A stretch of DNA of 64,000 bases from Tupaia tana (GCA_026018925.1 JAKSZU010000007.1:100360860-100424859); one strand, 5' to 3'. Shown: positions 1-10,869, numbered from the stretch's first letter. Notes: a model not told the origin generated them from the sequence alone. Numbers and translations: made by a program.

Positions 1-177
1 CTTATTGAAATATCAGATAAAGAATTAAAATATTCATAGTGACAAAGCTAACAGAGATGCAAGAGAAAAAAGACAATGAACTCCTGAAGATGCAGGAGAA
101 AAGAGACAAGTTCCAGGAGGTGAGGAAGTTCTTGCACAATCTGAAAGGGGAAATACACACCATAAAAAAGAAACAAA

Positions 178-436
178 CAGGGGACCAGCAGTTGGCATAA
201 TGGCTATGTCGCTGGACTCCCATGTAGTTGACTGCGGTTCGAGTCCCGGACCTGGTGGCTTAAACTCACGCTAGGCACATGTGCATGTGTGCCCAAGATC
301 CCGAGAAGAGAATGTAGGAGAAGGGATTGCAGCATGGACATCCCCCTGGGAGGTGATTTCTCGCTTTCTGTCTCTCTGTCTGTCTGTCTTTCTGGCAAGC
401 ACATGCACCCTATAGCAAAAACCTCTCCAATAAAAA
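178..436 (+). mobile_element. tRNA-derived SINE (CYN-like), long form
   Basis: Starts GGGACCAGCAG, has the B box GGTTCGAGTCC at 236-246 and ends with the 3' motif TATAGCAAAAACCTCTCC. It sits inside the coiled-coil coding part of the HAL1 ORF1, so it is younger than that element. Confidence 0.9.
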
Positions 437-442
437 GAAAAA

Positions 443-1042
443 TTGTTAAAGATGAAGGCTGTAATGCAGAAAATCAAAACCTCCCTTGAAAGTATTAAAA
501 GCAGATTAGATCCTGCACAAAATCAAATATCAGATGTAGAAGATAGAACCTCTAGAAAAATTCATTCTCAAAAATTTTTTGAGAAAATAACCCCCCAAAA
601 TGAAAATACTATACAAGTAATACTAGATACAATTAAATGCCCACACATCTGGATAACTGGTGTCCCAGAAGGTAAAGAAACTAATCAGGGCATTGATAAT
701 CTATTCCATGAAATCCTGGAAGAAAACTTTCTAAACCTAGGGAGGCATTCAAATGTCCAGATGCAAAAAATACGAAGGATCCCACATAGAATCAACCCAA
801 GAAGATCTTCTCCAAGGCACATCATAACCAGATTGACCAAAACCACAGACAAAGATAAGATACTAAAACTGGCAAGAGAGAAATGTCAAGTTACTTTCAA
901 AGGATATCCCATCAGGCTAACAGTTAATCTCTCATTGGAAACAATGCAAGCAAGGAAAGAATGGGAAAATATATTCAAAGTGTTAAGTGAAAAACAATTT
1001 CAACCAAGAATACTATACCCAGCAAGATTATCCTTCATGTGA
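443..1042 (+). pseudogene. L1/HAL1 ORF1p-like fragment
   Basis: This 199-codon open segment is the distal coiled coil, RRM and C-terminal domain of an L1-type ORF1p, a trimeric nucleic-acid chaperone. The upstream half is separated by the SINE and a frameshift, and the last ~35 codons of similarity lie in another frame after the TGA at 1040. It cannot make an intact protein. The long undisrupted stretch suggests a fairly recent insertion. Confidence 0.8.
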
Positions 1043-2159
1043 GGAAAAAAAGACAAAAGCATTCTCAGATGAACAAAACCTGAAAGAATTTACCAATACC
1101 AGACCAACTCTCCAAGAAGTGCTGAAGGGAGTGCTGTACCAGGAAAACTAAAGTCAGACAGAAATAAGAGCACAAAAAGCAATAAAAAAAAATGGCCAGC
1201 CTAATGGTAGGGACAAGTCCGGAGTTGAATGTTAACTTTCAGAATTTGAACAGAAAGATCAGATCACAGTAACACTGCAAATTCAGTAGGAGAGAGATTA
1301 ATTACATGAGACTGAACTAGTGAAATAGAATTTTATGACATTTGACTAAAACATTACTGATTTTCTTCTATGCTTTGTTTTCTGGATTTAAGAATTTTTG
1401 TCTTCTCTTGAACTATTGATAGTTTCATCTGCCTACTATTTGAACTGAATCCTAACCTTTTTCTTGGCTTTTAGTCTTAAGCAAACTTCTCTTAACATTT
1501 TTGGATTTTGATCTATTAAAACTAAAACTTTTTTCTTGAAATTAAAAAATTCATGAAAAAATACCATTTAATGACTGTAGTAAGCTAGATGCTACTTTAT
1601 AGTATGTTCATTTTACTCACTGAGGTTTATGCCTAACGTCAGATGTGTTCATAGATATGTGTGTACCAGCTGTGCTTGCTATTGAAAGTATTGAGATTAA
1701 TTAAGATCTCTAGTGAATGTGTGTGTATGTGTGTTTAAAGGTGTGGAAAGCAACTGTAGATACCAGAGGCAGTGTGGGAGGAGAGTGGGAAATAGCAGAG
1801 GGTGAGAGGTAGGGAATCAAGGGGGAGAAAAAAAGGAAAATATACAAGAAACAAGAAATGAAAAATTATTTGTTGACAATAACATGTATGGTAATATCCT
1901 TGATTGAGCTATATGGTATACTCTGGAGGGAAAAATCTCATTTTGTATACTGTATCGATGTACAGTGAATGAATGTAAATAAGTAAATTTTTTTAAAAAA
2001 ATGTAAGATTACATAAGTTCCTGAAGGTCCATTTAGAAAGTCGCCAAGCATTTTTACCATTGTTTCATGGAATATGTATTCCAAGTAACAGAGCTGGACT
2101 ACAAATAAACCTTAAAAACAACCTGCTTCCAAGTTAAAAAAATAAATAAAAATTAAAAA

Positions 2160-2830
2160 AAAAATGAAAGTAGGCAAAGGCCTTGATTAAATAGACATTT
2201 TTTCCAGCAAAGATATACAAATGGCAACAGGCACATTAAAAAAGTATTTAATATCACTAATCCTTAGTCAGATGCAAATCAAAGTCGCAATGAAACATCA
2301 CTTTACACCTCTTAGAATAACCAGCAAAAAATAAGATAATAATAACAAGTGCTGACAACGTTATGGAGAAGCTAATACCTTTGTACACAGGGAGTGGGAA
2401 TACAAAATGGTACAGAAACTATGGAAAACATTCTGAAGGTGCCTCAAATATTAAAAATGAGATTACCACATGACCCAGTGATCTTACAATGAAATACCAT
2501 ACAGCAATAAAAATGAGCAAGTAACTGTTGCATACAACATGAATTTCACAAATGCAAGGTAAGAGTTTGCTCAGCAAAAGAAGTCAGATACATTAGGTCA
2601 TCAGGGAAGTCATGACATATTTTCCTGTTTTTCTATGCAAAAATGTGTCATAACTTTCTCAATGACCCAATAAAACAAAAAACCCATACAGAGCATGTTT
2701 TCATTTGTGTCAAGTTCAAAAACATAAAAACAAGAATGTTAGAAAAATCTAGGCTGTTAGAAGTCAGAAGAGGGGGCCTCTGGGTTACTTAATGTTTTAC
2801 ATTTCTAGGTAGCAGTCACATGAATAGATC
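2160..2830 (+). mobile_element. Old L1: ORF2 3' end and 3' UTR
   Basis: Contains decayed L1 ORF2 C-terminal landmarks: 'agatatacaaatggcaac', 'atgcaaatcaaagtcgcaatg' and the 'agcaataaaaatgagcaag' type region. L1ME-like 3' UTR follows ('aagaagtcagataca', 'gttcaaaaacataaaaac'). A short foreign segment with internal inverted repeats is inserted at about 2596-2680. Confidence 0.65.
2596..2680. repeat. Unclassified short repeat with inverted repeats, copy 1
   Basis: The core (rev. comp.) reads ATGACACATTTTTGCATAGA-like and is flanked by GTCATGAC. It interrupts L1 3' UTR sequence that resumes at about 2685. Related cores occur at 3385-3425 and 38593-38645. I do not recognise the family; a small non-autonomous DNA transposon is the likeliest explanation. 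Confidence 0.4.
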
Positions 2831-2999
2831 TGTTTTGTAACAGTTCAGTGACTTGCAGAAAGTACTACTTTATGTACTTTTTCTATGAGTTCTGTACTTA
2901 ATTTTTAAAAAGTTCAATACAGGATGGGGTAAGGGGGGGGGGTCTAATAAATATCTAAACAGAACACTGGAACAACAACCCCCCAAAACATGAAGAGAA

Positions 3000-3350
3000 T
3001 GGTGCAGAAAAAATAACTACAGATCTGCTGACTACAATTTCCCACTTTTCAAGAAACCACAGAGAGCATCTACAAAACCCAAGTATAAAAAATAAAAAAG
3101 ATATCCACACCTAAATACACTGTTGTGACATAAAAGAAAAACTTAAAAGCCAGTAAAGAAAACCAGAGTTAAAAGTAACCAAGAAAAAGGGACAGATTAC
3201 CTCTAAGGGAAACAATTAACACTGATAACTGACTTTTGTAATCTAACAATGAAAGTCAGAATATGATGGAACATCCTCTTAAATAGAATATGAGACAAAA
3301 TCTCTTCCTAGTAAAACTATCTTTGAAGAACTCACACTACACAAAGAGAA
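3000..3350 (+). mobile_element. Decayed L1/HAL1 ORF1 C-terminal remnant
   Basis: The order of faint matches ('ccacacctaaatacactgttgtgaca', a lysine-rich stretch, 'atgaaagtcagaatatgatgg', 'agtaaaactatctttgaagaa') follows the C-terminal half of L1-type ORF1. Many stops are present. It could belong to the L1 just upstream or be a separate old insertion. Confidence 0.45.
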
Positions 3351-3384
3351 AATAAAAAGGAAGGAAAGAAACCATTCGATTATC

Positions 3385-3425
3385 AGAAAAGTCCTGATGC
3401 ATTTTTTGCATAGAAAAACATAAAA
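3385..3425. repeat. Unclassified short repeat, copy 3 (partial)
   Basis: Contains 'tgcatagaaaaacataaaac' after a CTGATGCATTTTT-like left part. It resembles the reverse complement of the 2596-2680 core. Only about 40 bp are recognisable. Confidence 0.3.
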
Positions 3426-3442
3426 CAACCCAATAAAGTTCT

Positions 3443-3512
3443 TTTCTTTCTCCTCTTTTCTTTTCTTCCTTCCTTTCTTCTTTTCTTTCTCTCTCTCTCT
3501 CTTTTTTTTTTC
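3443..3512. repeat. CT-rich low-complexity tract and poly(T)
   Basis: Pyrimidine-only stretch (ttcttt and ctctct units) leading into the poly(T) tail of the adjacent minus-strand SINE. Confidence 0.85.
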
Positions 3513-3516
3513 AAGG

Positions 3517-3803
3517 TTGTTTTTTTTTTTTTTTTTTTTTTTTTTTGTGGAGAGGTTTTTGCTATAGGGCGTGTGCGCTCACCAGACAGACAGAGACAGA
3601 CAGAGAGACAGAAAGCGAGAAATCACCCCCCAGGGGGGATGGTCACGCTGCAATCCCTTCTCCTCCATTCTCCTCTCGGGATCTTGGGCACGCATGCACA
3701 CGCGCCCGGTGTGAGTTTTAAGCCACCAGGTCCGGGACGCGAACCGCGGTCAACTACATTGGAGTCCAGCGACATAGCCATTATGCTAACTGCTGGTTCC
3801 CTA
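3517..3803 (-). mobile_element. CYN-like SINE, long form
   Basis: Poly(T) of about 28 bp, then the inverted 3' motif GGAGAGGTTTTTGCTATAGG, an intact CCCCCCAGGGGGG palindrome and a tRNA-like head ending GCTGGTTCCC. Low divergence indicates a young copy. Confidence 0.92.
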
Positions 3804-4045
3804 AGGTTTTTGCTATAGGGTCCAGGTGCTCCCCAAAACAGAAAGTGAGACCAAGAGGGGTAAAGTGAGAAATCACTCACAGGGGTATGGCCATGCCACG
3901 TTCCCCTCTCAGGATTTTGGGCATGCATGCGCACATGCCAGTGTAATTTTCAAACTACCAGGTCTGGGAATCCAACCTCAGTTTACCATGTGGGAGTCCT
4001 GGTCCTGCACCTTACTTAACCTCCACACCACTCGCTAGCTCCTTG
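3804..4045 (-). mobile_element. CYN-like SINE, diverged long form
   Basis: Abuts the previous copy tail to head. It begins AAGGTTTTTGCTATAGGGTC and ends CTCGCTAGCTCC. It is clearly more diverged, so the younger SINE probably inserted at its tail. Confidence 0.8.
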
Positions 4046-4102
4046 AAGCTATTTCCTGTCAACAAACTAAAGAAACTGCTCCAAGTCCCTTTCCCACTAT
4101 AC

Positions 4103-4452
4103 AAGGTGGCAGGTGGAAAAGCTGCGAAGCAGGATACTAAGGAGAAGAAGCCTGAAGCCAAGAAGGCTGATCCCAGTGGCAAGGTTAAAAGGAGACCTCA
4201 AGGCTAAAAGGCCCAAGAAGGGGAAGCCCCACTGCCACTGAAGCCAGGTCCTAGTCCGAGGCATCGGCAGTTACTGCCGGTCTGCCATGTATTCCAGGAA
4301 GGCCATGCACAAGAGAAAATACTCGGCCACTAAATCCAGGATCGAAAAGAAAAGAAAGCGGTTTTGTGACTGTCACAAAACCGGTTGGTGGAGACAAGAA
4401 TGGTGGTACCGGGTGAAGAAACTACTCCAAGATATACTTTAGTACAAGATGA
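4103..4452 (+). pseudogene. RPL6: RPL6 processed pseudogene, 3'-truncated
   Basis: Sequence matches the N-terminal half of ribosomal protein L6 without introns: KEKKPEAKK, then [16 protein letters not shown] and [15 protein letters not shown] segments. The expected start codon reads GTG at 4106. A frameshift lies near 4190, and a stop at 4204 interrupts the frame. Similarity ends near the codons for PRY around 4440, about a third to a half of the way through the ORF, with no poly(A) there. This is a truncated, non-coding retrocopy. Confidence 0.8.
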
Positions 4453-5135
4453 CCCCACACAGAAAATCATGAGCCAAAGGTAGCAGTACACATGTAGGTA
4501 AATCTTAACAAACACAAGTGGAAAAGGACAACATCGAATGCATGAAAGACAAACAACACAACTGAATTCCGAGTAATATAATTATGTGAGATTAGACAGG
4601 AATGGTCTAAGGTCCTTTACTTAAGAGAAAGGTAAAGATTTTAATGATTCTTTTAGATGTTACTAAATATTCTTGGGAAACTGAGGTAACTTCTAGAATA
4701 ACAGACAGGAATGTCTATTTTCCAAATAAGTAATAGAAATAAAATGGGCAAAAAGCAAAAGCCTACAGCAATTCAAAAGGCTGGCAAAAAAAGGATGGGG
4801 GATCAATAGTGGACAGTTGGAAAACAGTTTTTAGAAATAAAATGTACAATAAGACAAATTATAGAACCAAATATATCAATACTTACAGTAAAAATGAACT
4901 GACTAAAATTGCCAGTAAAAAACTAAATTCATGAGAATGGATAAGAAAATAAAACCTAGCTATATACTCTTCGTATGAGTATACACCAAAATGTGAAAAT
5001 ACAGAAGAACTAAAAGTCAATATAAAATATACCAGGTTAACATAAAAAATAGAAAATAAATTAATAATACGAAAAATGGCATGCAAATATTTCAAGAGCA
5101 TCCTACTGCAGGCAATTTCTCTGAGCCAAATAAGC
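4453..5135. other. AT-rich intronic DNA, no gene recognised
   Basis: Short frames only, no splice-flanked conserved segment. It may include old L1 debris but nothing I can assign. Confidence 0.5.
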
Positions 5136-5144
5136 AGTTTAATG

Positions 5145-5624
5145 AATCTTTTTTTTTTTTTTTTTTTTTTTTGGAGAGGCTTTTTGCTATAGGGCGTGTG
5201 TGCTCACCAGAAACACAGAGAAAGACATGTGGACCAGCAGGTGGCGTGGTGGTTAAGGTGCTGGACACTCCCACATGGCTGACTATGGTTCAAGTCCCAG
5301 ACCTGGTGGCTTGCTTTCTCACTTTCCCTCTCTCTCTGTCTCTGGTCAAATTAAAATAAATGAATGAATAAATTAAAAAATTGAATAAGTAATTCTAAAA
5401 AAAAAAAAAGAAACACAGAGAAAGACAGAGAGACAGAAAGCGAGAAATCACCTCCCAGGGGGGATGGCCACACTGCAATCCCTTCTCCTCCATTCTCTTT
5501 TGGGGATCTTGGGCACAAACGCACATGTGCCTGGTGTGAGTTTAAGCCACCAGGTCTGGGACGCGAACCACGGTCTACTTCATGGGAGTCCAGCGACATA
5601 GCCATTATGCCAACTGCTGGTACC
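5145..5624 (-). mobile_element. CYN-like SINE, long form, split by a nested SINE
   Basis: Two halves (5145-5227 and 5409-5624) of one minus-strand copy. Target-site duplications GTTTAATGAATCTT (5136-5149) and GTTTAACTGAATCTT (5626-5640) flank the whole. Confidence 0.92.
5228..5408 (+). mobile_element. CYN-like SINE, short form, nested
   Basis: Head TGGACCAGCAGGTGGCGTGG, body CTCTCTCTGTCTCTGGTCAAATTAAA-like, A-rich tail. It is flanked by a perfect 19-bp duplication (5209-5227 and 5409-5427: agaaacacagagaaagaca), so it is a recent insertion into the SINE around it. Confidence 0.95.
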
Positions 5625-5987
5625 GTTTAACTGAATCTTAAACTCATTCCACCTCATTCAATTCTGCTCAGGGCTTGAGCTTAGTGATGTCATTTAGAAG
5701 TCTGGTTCTTTTGTCTGGCGTCCTAATGTAACTTCTGACATGTGTTGATTTTGTAAGCAGCTAGCAATGACTGTATAGGCAAGCCAGTGACTACAGTGTT
5801 TAAGCAGGTAAGGCCTAATTCAAGAGCCATGTAGTATAATAACAGAATCTTGAAAGGCTGATAACTGTTTAGAGTATGGTTGCTCAAAAAATCATAAACC
5901 CATTGTACATACTATTACTCACATCTTATTTCTTAACTTTACCCACCAGCCTATAAAGACACATTTTCTCAAAAGCTCTGCAGTAAT

Positions 5988-6290
<303 letters not shown>

Positions 6291-6602
6291 CTAAAACACA
6301 CAGAAATAGATTCATGTTAATTTATTATTTACTAGGAAAAAACATTCACACTTAATGCAACCTGGCCAGTAATAAATTGTCATTAACAGTCTCATGTTAC
6401 TGAATGGTTATTATTTGATTCCAAACTACTATGATTTTTACAAAAGCAGAATCTTACATATTTTCTTTTGGTTTCCTCTGAGATATGAAGATCAAGTATC
6501 ATCAACTGGAATACATCATGAACATTAAATATGCATATTTCCAGCTATTTGTTTTATCTGACTCACTTAAAAATCTCAGTAAACAAGAAAGGGCTATTTC
6601 AA

Positions 6603-6841
6603 TTGATTTTTTTTTTAAAGAGATTTTTGCTAAAGGGCACGTGCAATGACAGAGGGAGAAAGAAAGGAGAAATCACACCCCCCAGGAGGGATGGCCACAC
6701 TGCAATCCCTTCTCCATTCGGGATCTTGGGCAGGCATACATGCATGCCTGGCGTGGGTTTTAAGTCATTGGGTCCAGGACTCGAACCACAGTAAACCATG
6801 TGGAAATCCAGTGACACAACCATTACACCATCTGCTGATCC
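6603..6841 (-). mobile_element. CYN-like SINE, long form
   Basis: Inverted 3' motif AGAGATTTTTGCTAAAGGG, body with CCCCCCAGGAGGG, head ending CATCTGCTGATCCC. Moderately diverged; a part of the pyrimidine tract is missing. Confidence 0.88.
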
Positions 6842-6916
6842 CTTGACTGACTTTTGAAAGTGACTGTACAGTGGATGATTATGTTACTCTCTTTCAGGTT
6901 TAAGAAACAAAAATAA

Positions 6917-7186
6917 GGGGACCAGCAGATGGCATAATGATTGTGTCACTGGACTCCCATGTAGTCAACCGCGGTTCGAATCCTGGACCCAGTAGCTTAA
7001 ACTCACGCCGGGTGCGTGTGCATGCGTGCCCAAGATCCCGAGAGGAGAATGGAGGAGAAGGGATTGTGGCGTGGTCATCACCCCCCCCCCCCCGGGGGGT
7101 GATTTCTCGCTTTCTGCCTCTCTGTCTCTCTCTGTCTTTCTGGTGAGCACACGTGCTCTATAGCAAAAACCTCTCCAAAAAAGAAA
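6917..7186 (+). mobile_element. CYN-like SINE, long form
   Basis: GGGGACCAGCAGATGGCATAATG head, GGTTCGAATCC B box, and a run of 14 Cs at 7081-7094 where other copies have the C6-G6 palindrome (here C14-G6). Ends TAGCAAAAACCTCTCC. Confidence 0.92.
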
Positions 7187-7444
7187 AATAAAAAGAAACA
7201 AAAATAAATGGGATTTAAGTGACTCATAAAAATCAAAGTAAAGAATGGTACAGATGATACTGCAGGAGTCCTAACAACCAACTTCTCGTTTGAAAGACCA
7301 GAAGTACTGTGACAGAAATAAATTTTAAAAGTAACATTTTAATATCTGTAACATGGTTACAGATAAAAGAAGAAATTTCCAAGTAGTGCTAAACATCTGA
7401 GAGGAAAACAAAAGCAAGACCTGAGGTTTCTTTCTCATCCCGAT

Positions 7445-7664
7445 ACAGCACGTGGAGGAGAGGGAGAGGGAGAGAGAAGCGCCGTCCACAGGGCCTGTCC
7501 ACACCGTGGCCCTCCTCCAGGGCCCCGGTGCGTCAGGTCTTGGGTACTCATGCACGCCCAATGAGTTTCAGGCTGACCGAGTTGGGGGTTCAAACTGCAG
7601 CTGTCGTACTGGATCAGGTTTCTCTTGACGGCCATGTCACTGCTATGCCATCAAGCCAGTCCCT
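7445..7664 (-). mobile_element. Older tRNA-derived SINE relative
   Basis: Only the head (ATGCCATCAAGCCAGTCCC at the end), the GGTACTCATGCACGCCC body motif and a GAGAGGGAGAGGG tract remain recognisable. It belongs to the older class with a GGCTGG-type head. Confidence 0.6.
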
Positions 7665-7679
7665 TTCTTAAAAAAAAAA

Positions 7680-8350
7680 AAAAATGGGCCAAAGACCTGG
7701 ACAGTTACAAACAGATATACAAATGGCCTTAAAAATATGAAAAAAATACTCGGCTTTATTCATAAGGAGAATGGGAGTTAAAATCATCTGGAGAGATCAA
7801 TTCTCACTTAGCAGATTGGCAACAATGCAAAAGCTGACAACAGACCGGTCACTGAGGCCATGGAGACAGGCCCTTTGAGGAGCTTTGTGGTATCTTACAA
7901 AACTCCACACATATTCACTCTTGGGCCAGCCAAGTCCACTTCTGGGAATCAACCCTGAAGATACATCTCTAACAAGCAAACAGAAAATATGTACAAGGTT
8001 AGTCACCACAAGCACCTGTAATAGCAACACACGGCAGACTGGCTGACTAAGCTACAGCGTACCCTGACGATGGCCGTACGAGGAAGTACGAGAGGAGCAG
8101 GGAAAAGACTAAAAACACAGGGATACCAAAACACAGACACAAGCTGGCTTGGAGTGTCCTGTGGAATAAATCAGTAGCAAAAAGAATAATATTAGTAACA
8201 GAATAGTTACTAATATTATTAGTACACTGAATAAAAGAAAAATCTGTAAACCCATCGTAATAATTTTCTTCAAAAGTAGTGGGAACAAAGAAAATCCTTT
8301 TACAGGACTATACATAAATGTAGAAAGAATGACAGTTAAAAAATCACTTT
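7680..8350 (+). mobile_element. Old L1: ORF2 3' end
   Basis: Has the order of L1M ORF2 C-terminal landmarks: 'agatatacaaatggcctt', 'cattcataaggagaatggg', 'attggcaacaatgcaaaagc', 'tccacttctgggaatcaacc', 'atgtacaaggttagtcacc'. Non-coding, many indels. Confidence 0.65.
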
Positions 8351-8351
8351 T

Positions 8352-8452
8352 TGGGGCCAGCAGATGGCATAGCACTTATGTTGCTGGACTCCCACACAGC
8401 TGACTACAGTTCGAGTCCTGGACCCGGTGGCTTGAAAATCACGCCAGGCTGA
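8352..8452 (+). mobile_element. CYN-like SINE, 3'-truncated
   Basis: tRNA-like head and first body bases (GGGGCCAGCAGATGGCATAG to CACGCCAGGCTGATGG), then unrelated sequence. The rest of the element is missing. Confidence 0.75.
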
Positions 8453-9010
8453 TGGCTTATTAGTTAAAAAGGCGATCCCACGGAGGGATCAAACGTAACG
8501 TTACCAATGGGAACACACTGACACCATGTAACACAAAATCCCCTGTGGGAAATTCTGACCAAAAATGTTTAATATGAATCTACCCATGAAGAAACAGTAA
8601 GATGAATCCAAACTGACAGATGCTATAAAACAACTTACTTGACTTGTCAGTGTCAATGGGGAGCCTTTAGACAAGACCGGTCCCCGCCCTCTGACCCTGG
8701 CGGGTATCTTCAGATGGTTTCCTAGTGGCTACCACACAGTCACTGTGCCGTGGTGGGCCCCTGGCTGTGGCTTTACTGCAGTCACACTCAGCAGACTGCC
8801 CTGACTTACCCGCAGTCCATGGACAGCTTCAGAAGCAGAAGCAGGACCCTCACTGCTCACCAGTCACTCATACGCTGGAGAAGATTCCTTTGTTTTACTA
8901 ATTGGGTGAAAAGTTGGAGCCCCTTCCTGCAGAATACACTTTATTTCAGATACTCCAAACTTACTCCCTCTTCAGTGTTCTTCTTCTCAATGGCATCAGT
9001 TTCCACCCAT
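8453..9010. other. Intronic DNA, no gene recognised
   Basis: An 88-codon open frame at 8750-9016 has no recognisable domain and no splice context of its own. 8580-8670 vaguely resembles an old L1 3' UTR, but I cannot support a family. Confidence 0.4.
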
Positions 9011-9127
9011 AGTTGACCAAATTAAAAAGTAAGGACTCAACCTTCAATTATCATTCTCCAATCTACTCTATGAAATCCACCAGCAAAGCAAAGCCAAATA
9101 CACCTCAAGTTACTTCTTACCACCTCT

Positions 9128-9377
9128 AATGTTTTTTTGTTTTTTTCATTGCCAGAGGATGCATATGCTCAACTGAGAGTGACACAGACAAACAGAAAGG
9201 GAGAAAGTGCCCTCAGTGGAAGTGGCCATCCCTCAGTCCTCTATTTCTCCATCCTGCTGGGATTTGGGGCATGGACATACATACATACCCAGTGTATTCA
9301 AACCACCGGGGCCTGGATTTGAACTACAGTCAGGCATGTGAGATCTGACTCCTTTAAACACTAGGCTATGGGACCGT
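9128..9377 (-). mobile_element. Older tRNA-derived SINE relative
   Basis: Inverted copy: TTTTTTCATTGCCAGAGGATGC start, body around 'ggatttggggcatggacat', head ending 'taggctatgggaccg'. Diverged old form. Confidence 0.7.
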
Positions 9378-9510
9378 CTGTGTTTTCTTTCTTTAGGCCA
9401 TGGTTCCCTCTCTAAATTACTTCAATGGCTTCCTATCTTTTGCTTCCAATTTTGTTCAAGTTCTACTCTCCAGACAGAAGATAGAGCCATCTTTTCAAAG
9501 TCAACTTTTA

Positions 9511-9772
9511 GGGGCCAGCAGATGGTGTGGTGGTTAAGGTGCTGGACTCTCACATAGCCGACTGAGGTTTGAGTCCCAGACCTGGCTTTCTCACTCTCGC
9601 TCACTCTCTCTGATGAGCACGCATGCTCTCTCCCTCTCCCTCTCTCTCTCCCTCTCCCTCTCTCTCTCCCTCTCCCTCTCTCTCTCTCTCTCCCTCTCTC
9701 CCTCTCGCTCTCGCTCTCTCTGGTAAGCACACATGCCCTACAGCTAAAATTTTAAAAATAATAATAAATAAA
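9511..9772 (+). mobile_element. CYN-like SINE, short form with expanded CT tract
   Basis: Head GGGGCCAGCAGATGGTGTGG. The internal CT tract is expanded to over 100 bp (9613-9722). Flanks repeat 'aaagtcaacttttA' (9497-9511 and 9790-9803), the probable target duplication. Confidence 0.88.
9613..9722. repeat. (CTCTCC)n microsatellite in a SINE
   Basis: Repeated CTCTCCCTCTCC units derived from the SINE pyrimidine tract. Read on the minus strand it gives the spurious Glu-Arg-rich open frames. Confidence 0.9.
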
Positions 9773-9999
9773 ATTAAATAATTCTTTAAAAAGTCAACTT
9801 TTACAAATGTAAATCTTACCAACTACATGTTTAAAACCTTCCCGTGACTGACCGGTTCAACTACATTAAAATGTAAATGCCTTAATACACCCATGCCACT
9901 TGCGCTCTCTTCCTCAGTCAGCACTTAACCAGGAGAAAGCCATGCTAAGTTTGAGGACAAGGAAGTGAAGCCCCTCAGTGAGAAGCCGGTTTCTCCCAG

Positions 10000-10560
10000 G
10001 CTCTCCTAGAGCTAGAGAACACGGGCCTCAGGGCTCAGGTCAGGAGCTAGATGAACAGCAGCCCAGGAGCCTGGAGCTGCGGTCCCACATAAAGCTCTCA
10101 TAATCCTGTTCATCCCGCATCCCAAGTCTGCCCAGAAAAGCCAAGCTAAGCTAGTACAAGAACCCGAGAAAAAGTTTAACGTGGAGACAATGTTGTCTTT
10201 GCTGCTCAGAGAATTCTTCCTAAGCCAACTCAAAAAAGCTGTGCAGTAAAATTAGCCAACAGGTCCCAGGAGCTGCCTTTAGATAGTCACGCACAAGGCA
10301 ACCCCTACAGACCCATTTCTAAGTGGGATAAGGGCCAGCTCACAGAGGTTCCCTGGACAAGGAGGCCGAATCATTTTCTGGTGTCTGTAAGATGCTTACA
10401 GGCAAAAATGTACATTTTGAATTCCAAGAAGTTTGGTTATGAATGCAAATGCATAGAGCATCATTAGGTAGGTAGGTAAGGTAGAGAGGCAGGAATGAAG
10501 AACAGGGGGAAGGAAAAGAGAGGGCAAGACCCAGCCCTATCGCCTGCCATCAGCCTAACA
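10000..10560. other. Intronic DNA, no gene recognised
   Basis: Not obviously repetitive. There is one 73-codon minus-strand open frame without motif. A short (TAGG)n run lies at 10468-10482. Confidence 0.45.
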
Positions 10561-10563
10561 TTC

Positions 10564-10847
10564 TTTTTTTCTTTGTTCTTTTATTTTTTTCTTTCTTTTT
10601 GAGAGGTTTTCGCTATAGGGCACGTGCGCTCACCAGAAAGACAGAGAGAGACAGAGAGACAAAAGGTGAGAAATCTCCCCCTACGGGGGATGGCCACGCT
10701 GCAATCCCTTCTCCTCCATTCTCCTCTCGGGATCTCGGGCACGCACACACATGTGCCTGACATAAGTTTAAGCCATGGAGTCCAGGACTCGAACCGCAGT
10801 CAACTACATAGGAGTCCAGTGACACAGCTATTACGCCATTTCCTGGT
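10564..10847 (-). mobile_element. CYN-like SINE, long form
   Basis: GAGAGGTTTTCGCTATAGGGC start, head ending TTTCCTGGTCC. Flanked by 'catcagcctaacatt' (10549-10563) and 'catcagcctaccatt' (10850-10864). Confidence 0.93.
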
Positions 10848-10869
10848 CCTCATCAGCCTACCATTTTAA

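Larger units (their letters stand above)
1..1995 (+). mobile_element. HAL1-type LINE (L1 ORF1 plus 3' UTR, no ORF2), SINE-interrupted
   Basis: An ORF1p-like coiled coil (about 1-178, one frameshift near 36) continues after a SINE insertion (178-436) into a long open segment with L1 ORF1p features: a coiled coil ending in SDVEDR, an RRM-like core with WITGVPEG, and a C-terminal domain with ILYPARLSF. The similarity shifts frame near 1036 and stops at a TAA at about 1149. No reverse transcriptase follows. About 840 bp of 3' UTR instead includes a purine-rich block (1770-1860) and ends near 1995 in an A-rich tract. ORF1 followed directly by 3' UTR is the defining structure of half-L1 (HAL1). The 5' end lies outside the window. 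Confidence 0.75.
9010..9930 (+). mobile_element. Ancient L2-like remnant, SINE-interrupted
   Basis: Phrases of the L2 3' region are visible in order around two SINEs: 'tctactctatgaaatccacc', 'cttcaatggcttcctatc', 'tttaaaaccttcccgtgac', 'acacccatgccacttgcg'. Divergence is high and this is a tentative call. Confidence 0.4.

Noticed and set aside
178..436. SINE heads as functional tRNA genes
   Set aside because: A and B boxes are present but the cloverleaf is not intact (anticodon and acceptor arms do not pair) and a SINE body follows.
443..1042. Exapted host gene from ORF1p
   Set aside because: The frame is interrupted upstream by a SINE and a frameshift, lacks an ATG in good context, and is embedded in a recognisable LINE.
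4106..4452. Functional RPL6 gene
   Set aside because: Start codon mutated, frameshifted, truncated and without introns.
9422..9730. Glu/Arg-repeat proteins from 9.4-9.8 kb
   Set aside because: Translation of the expanded CT microsatellite in a SINE.
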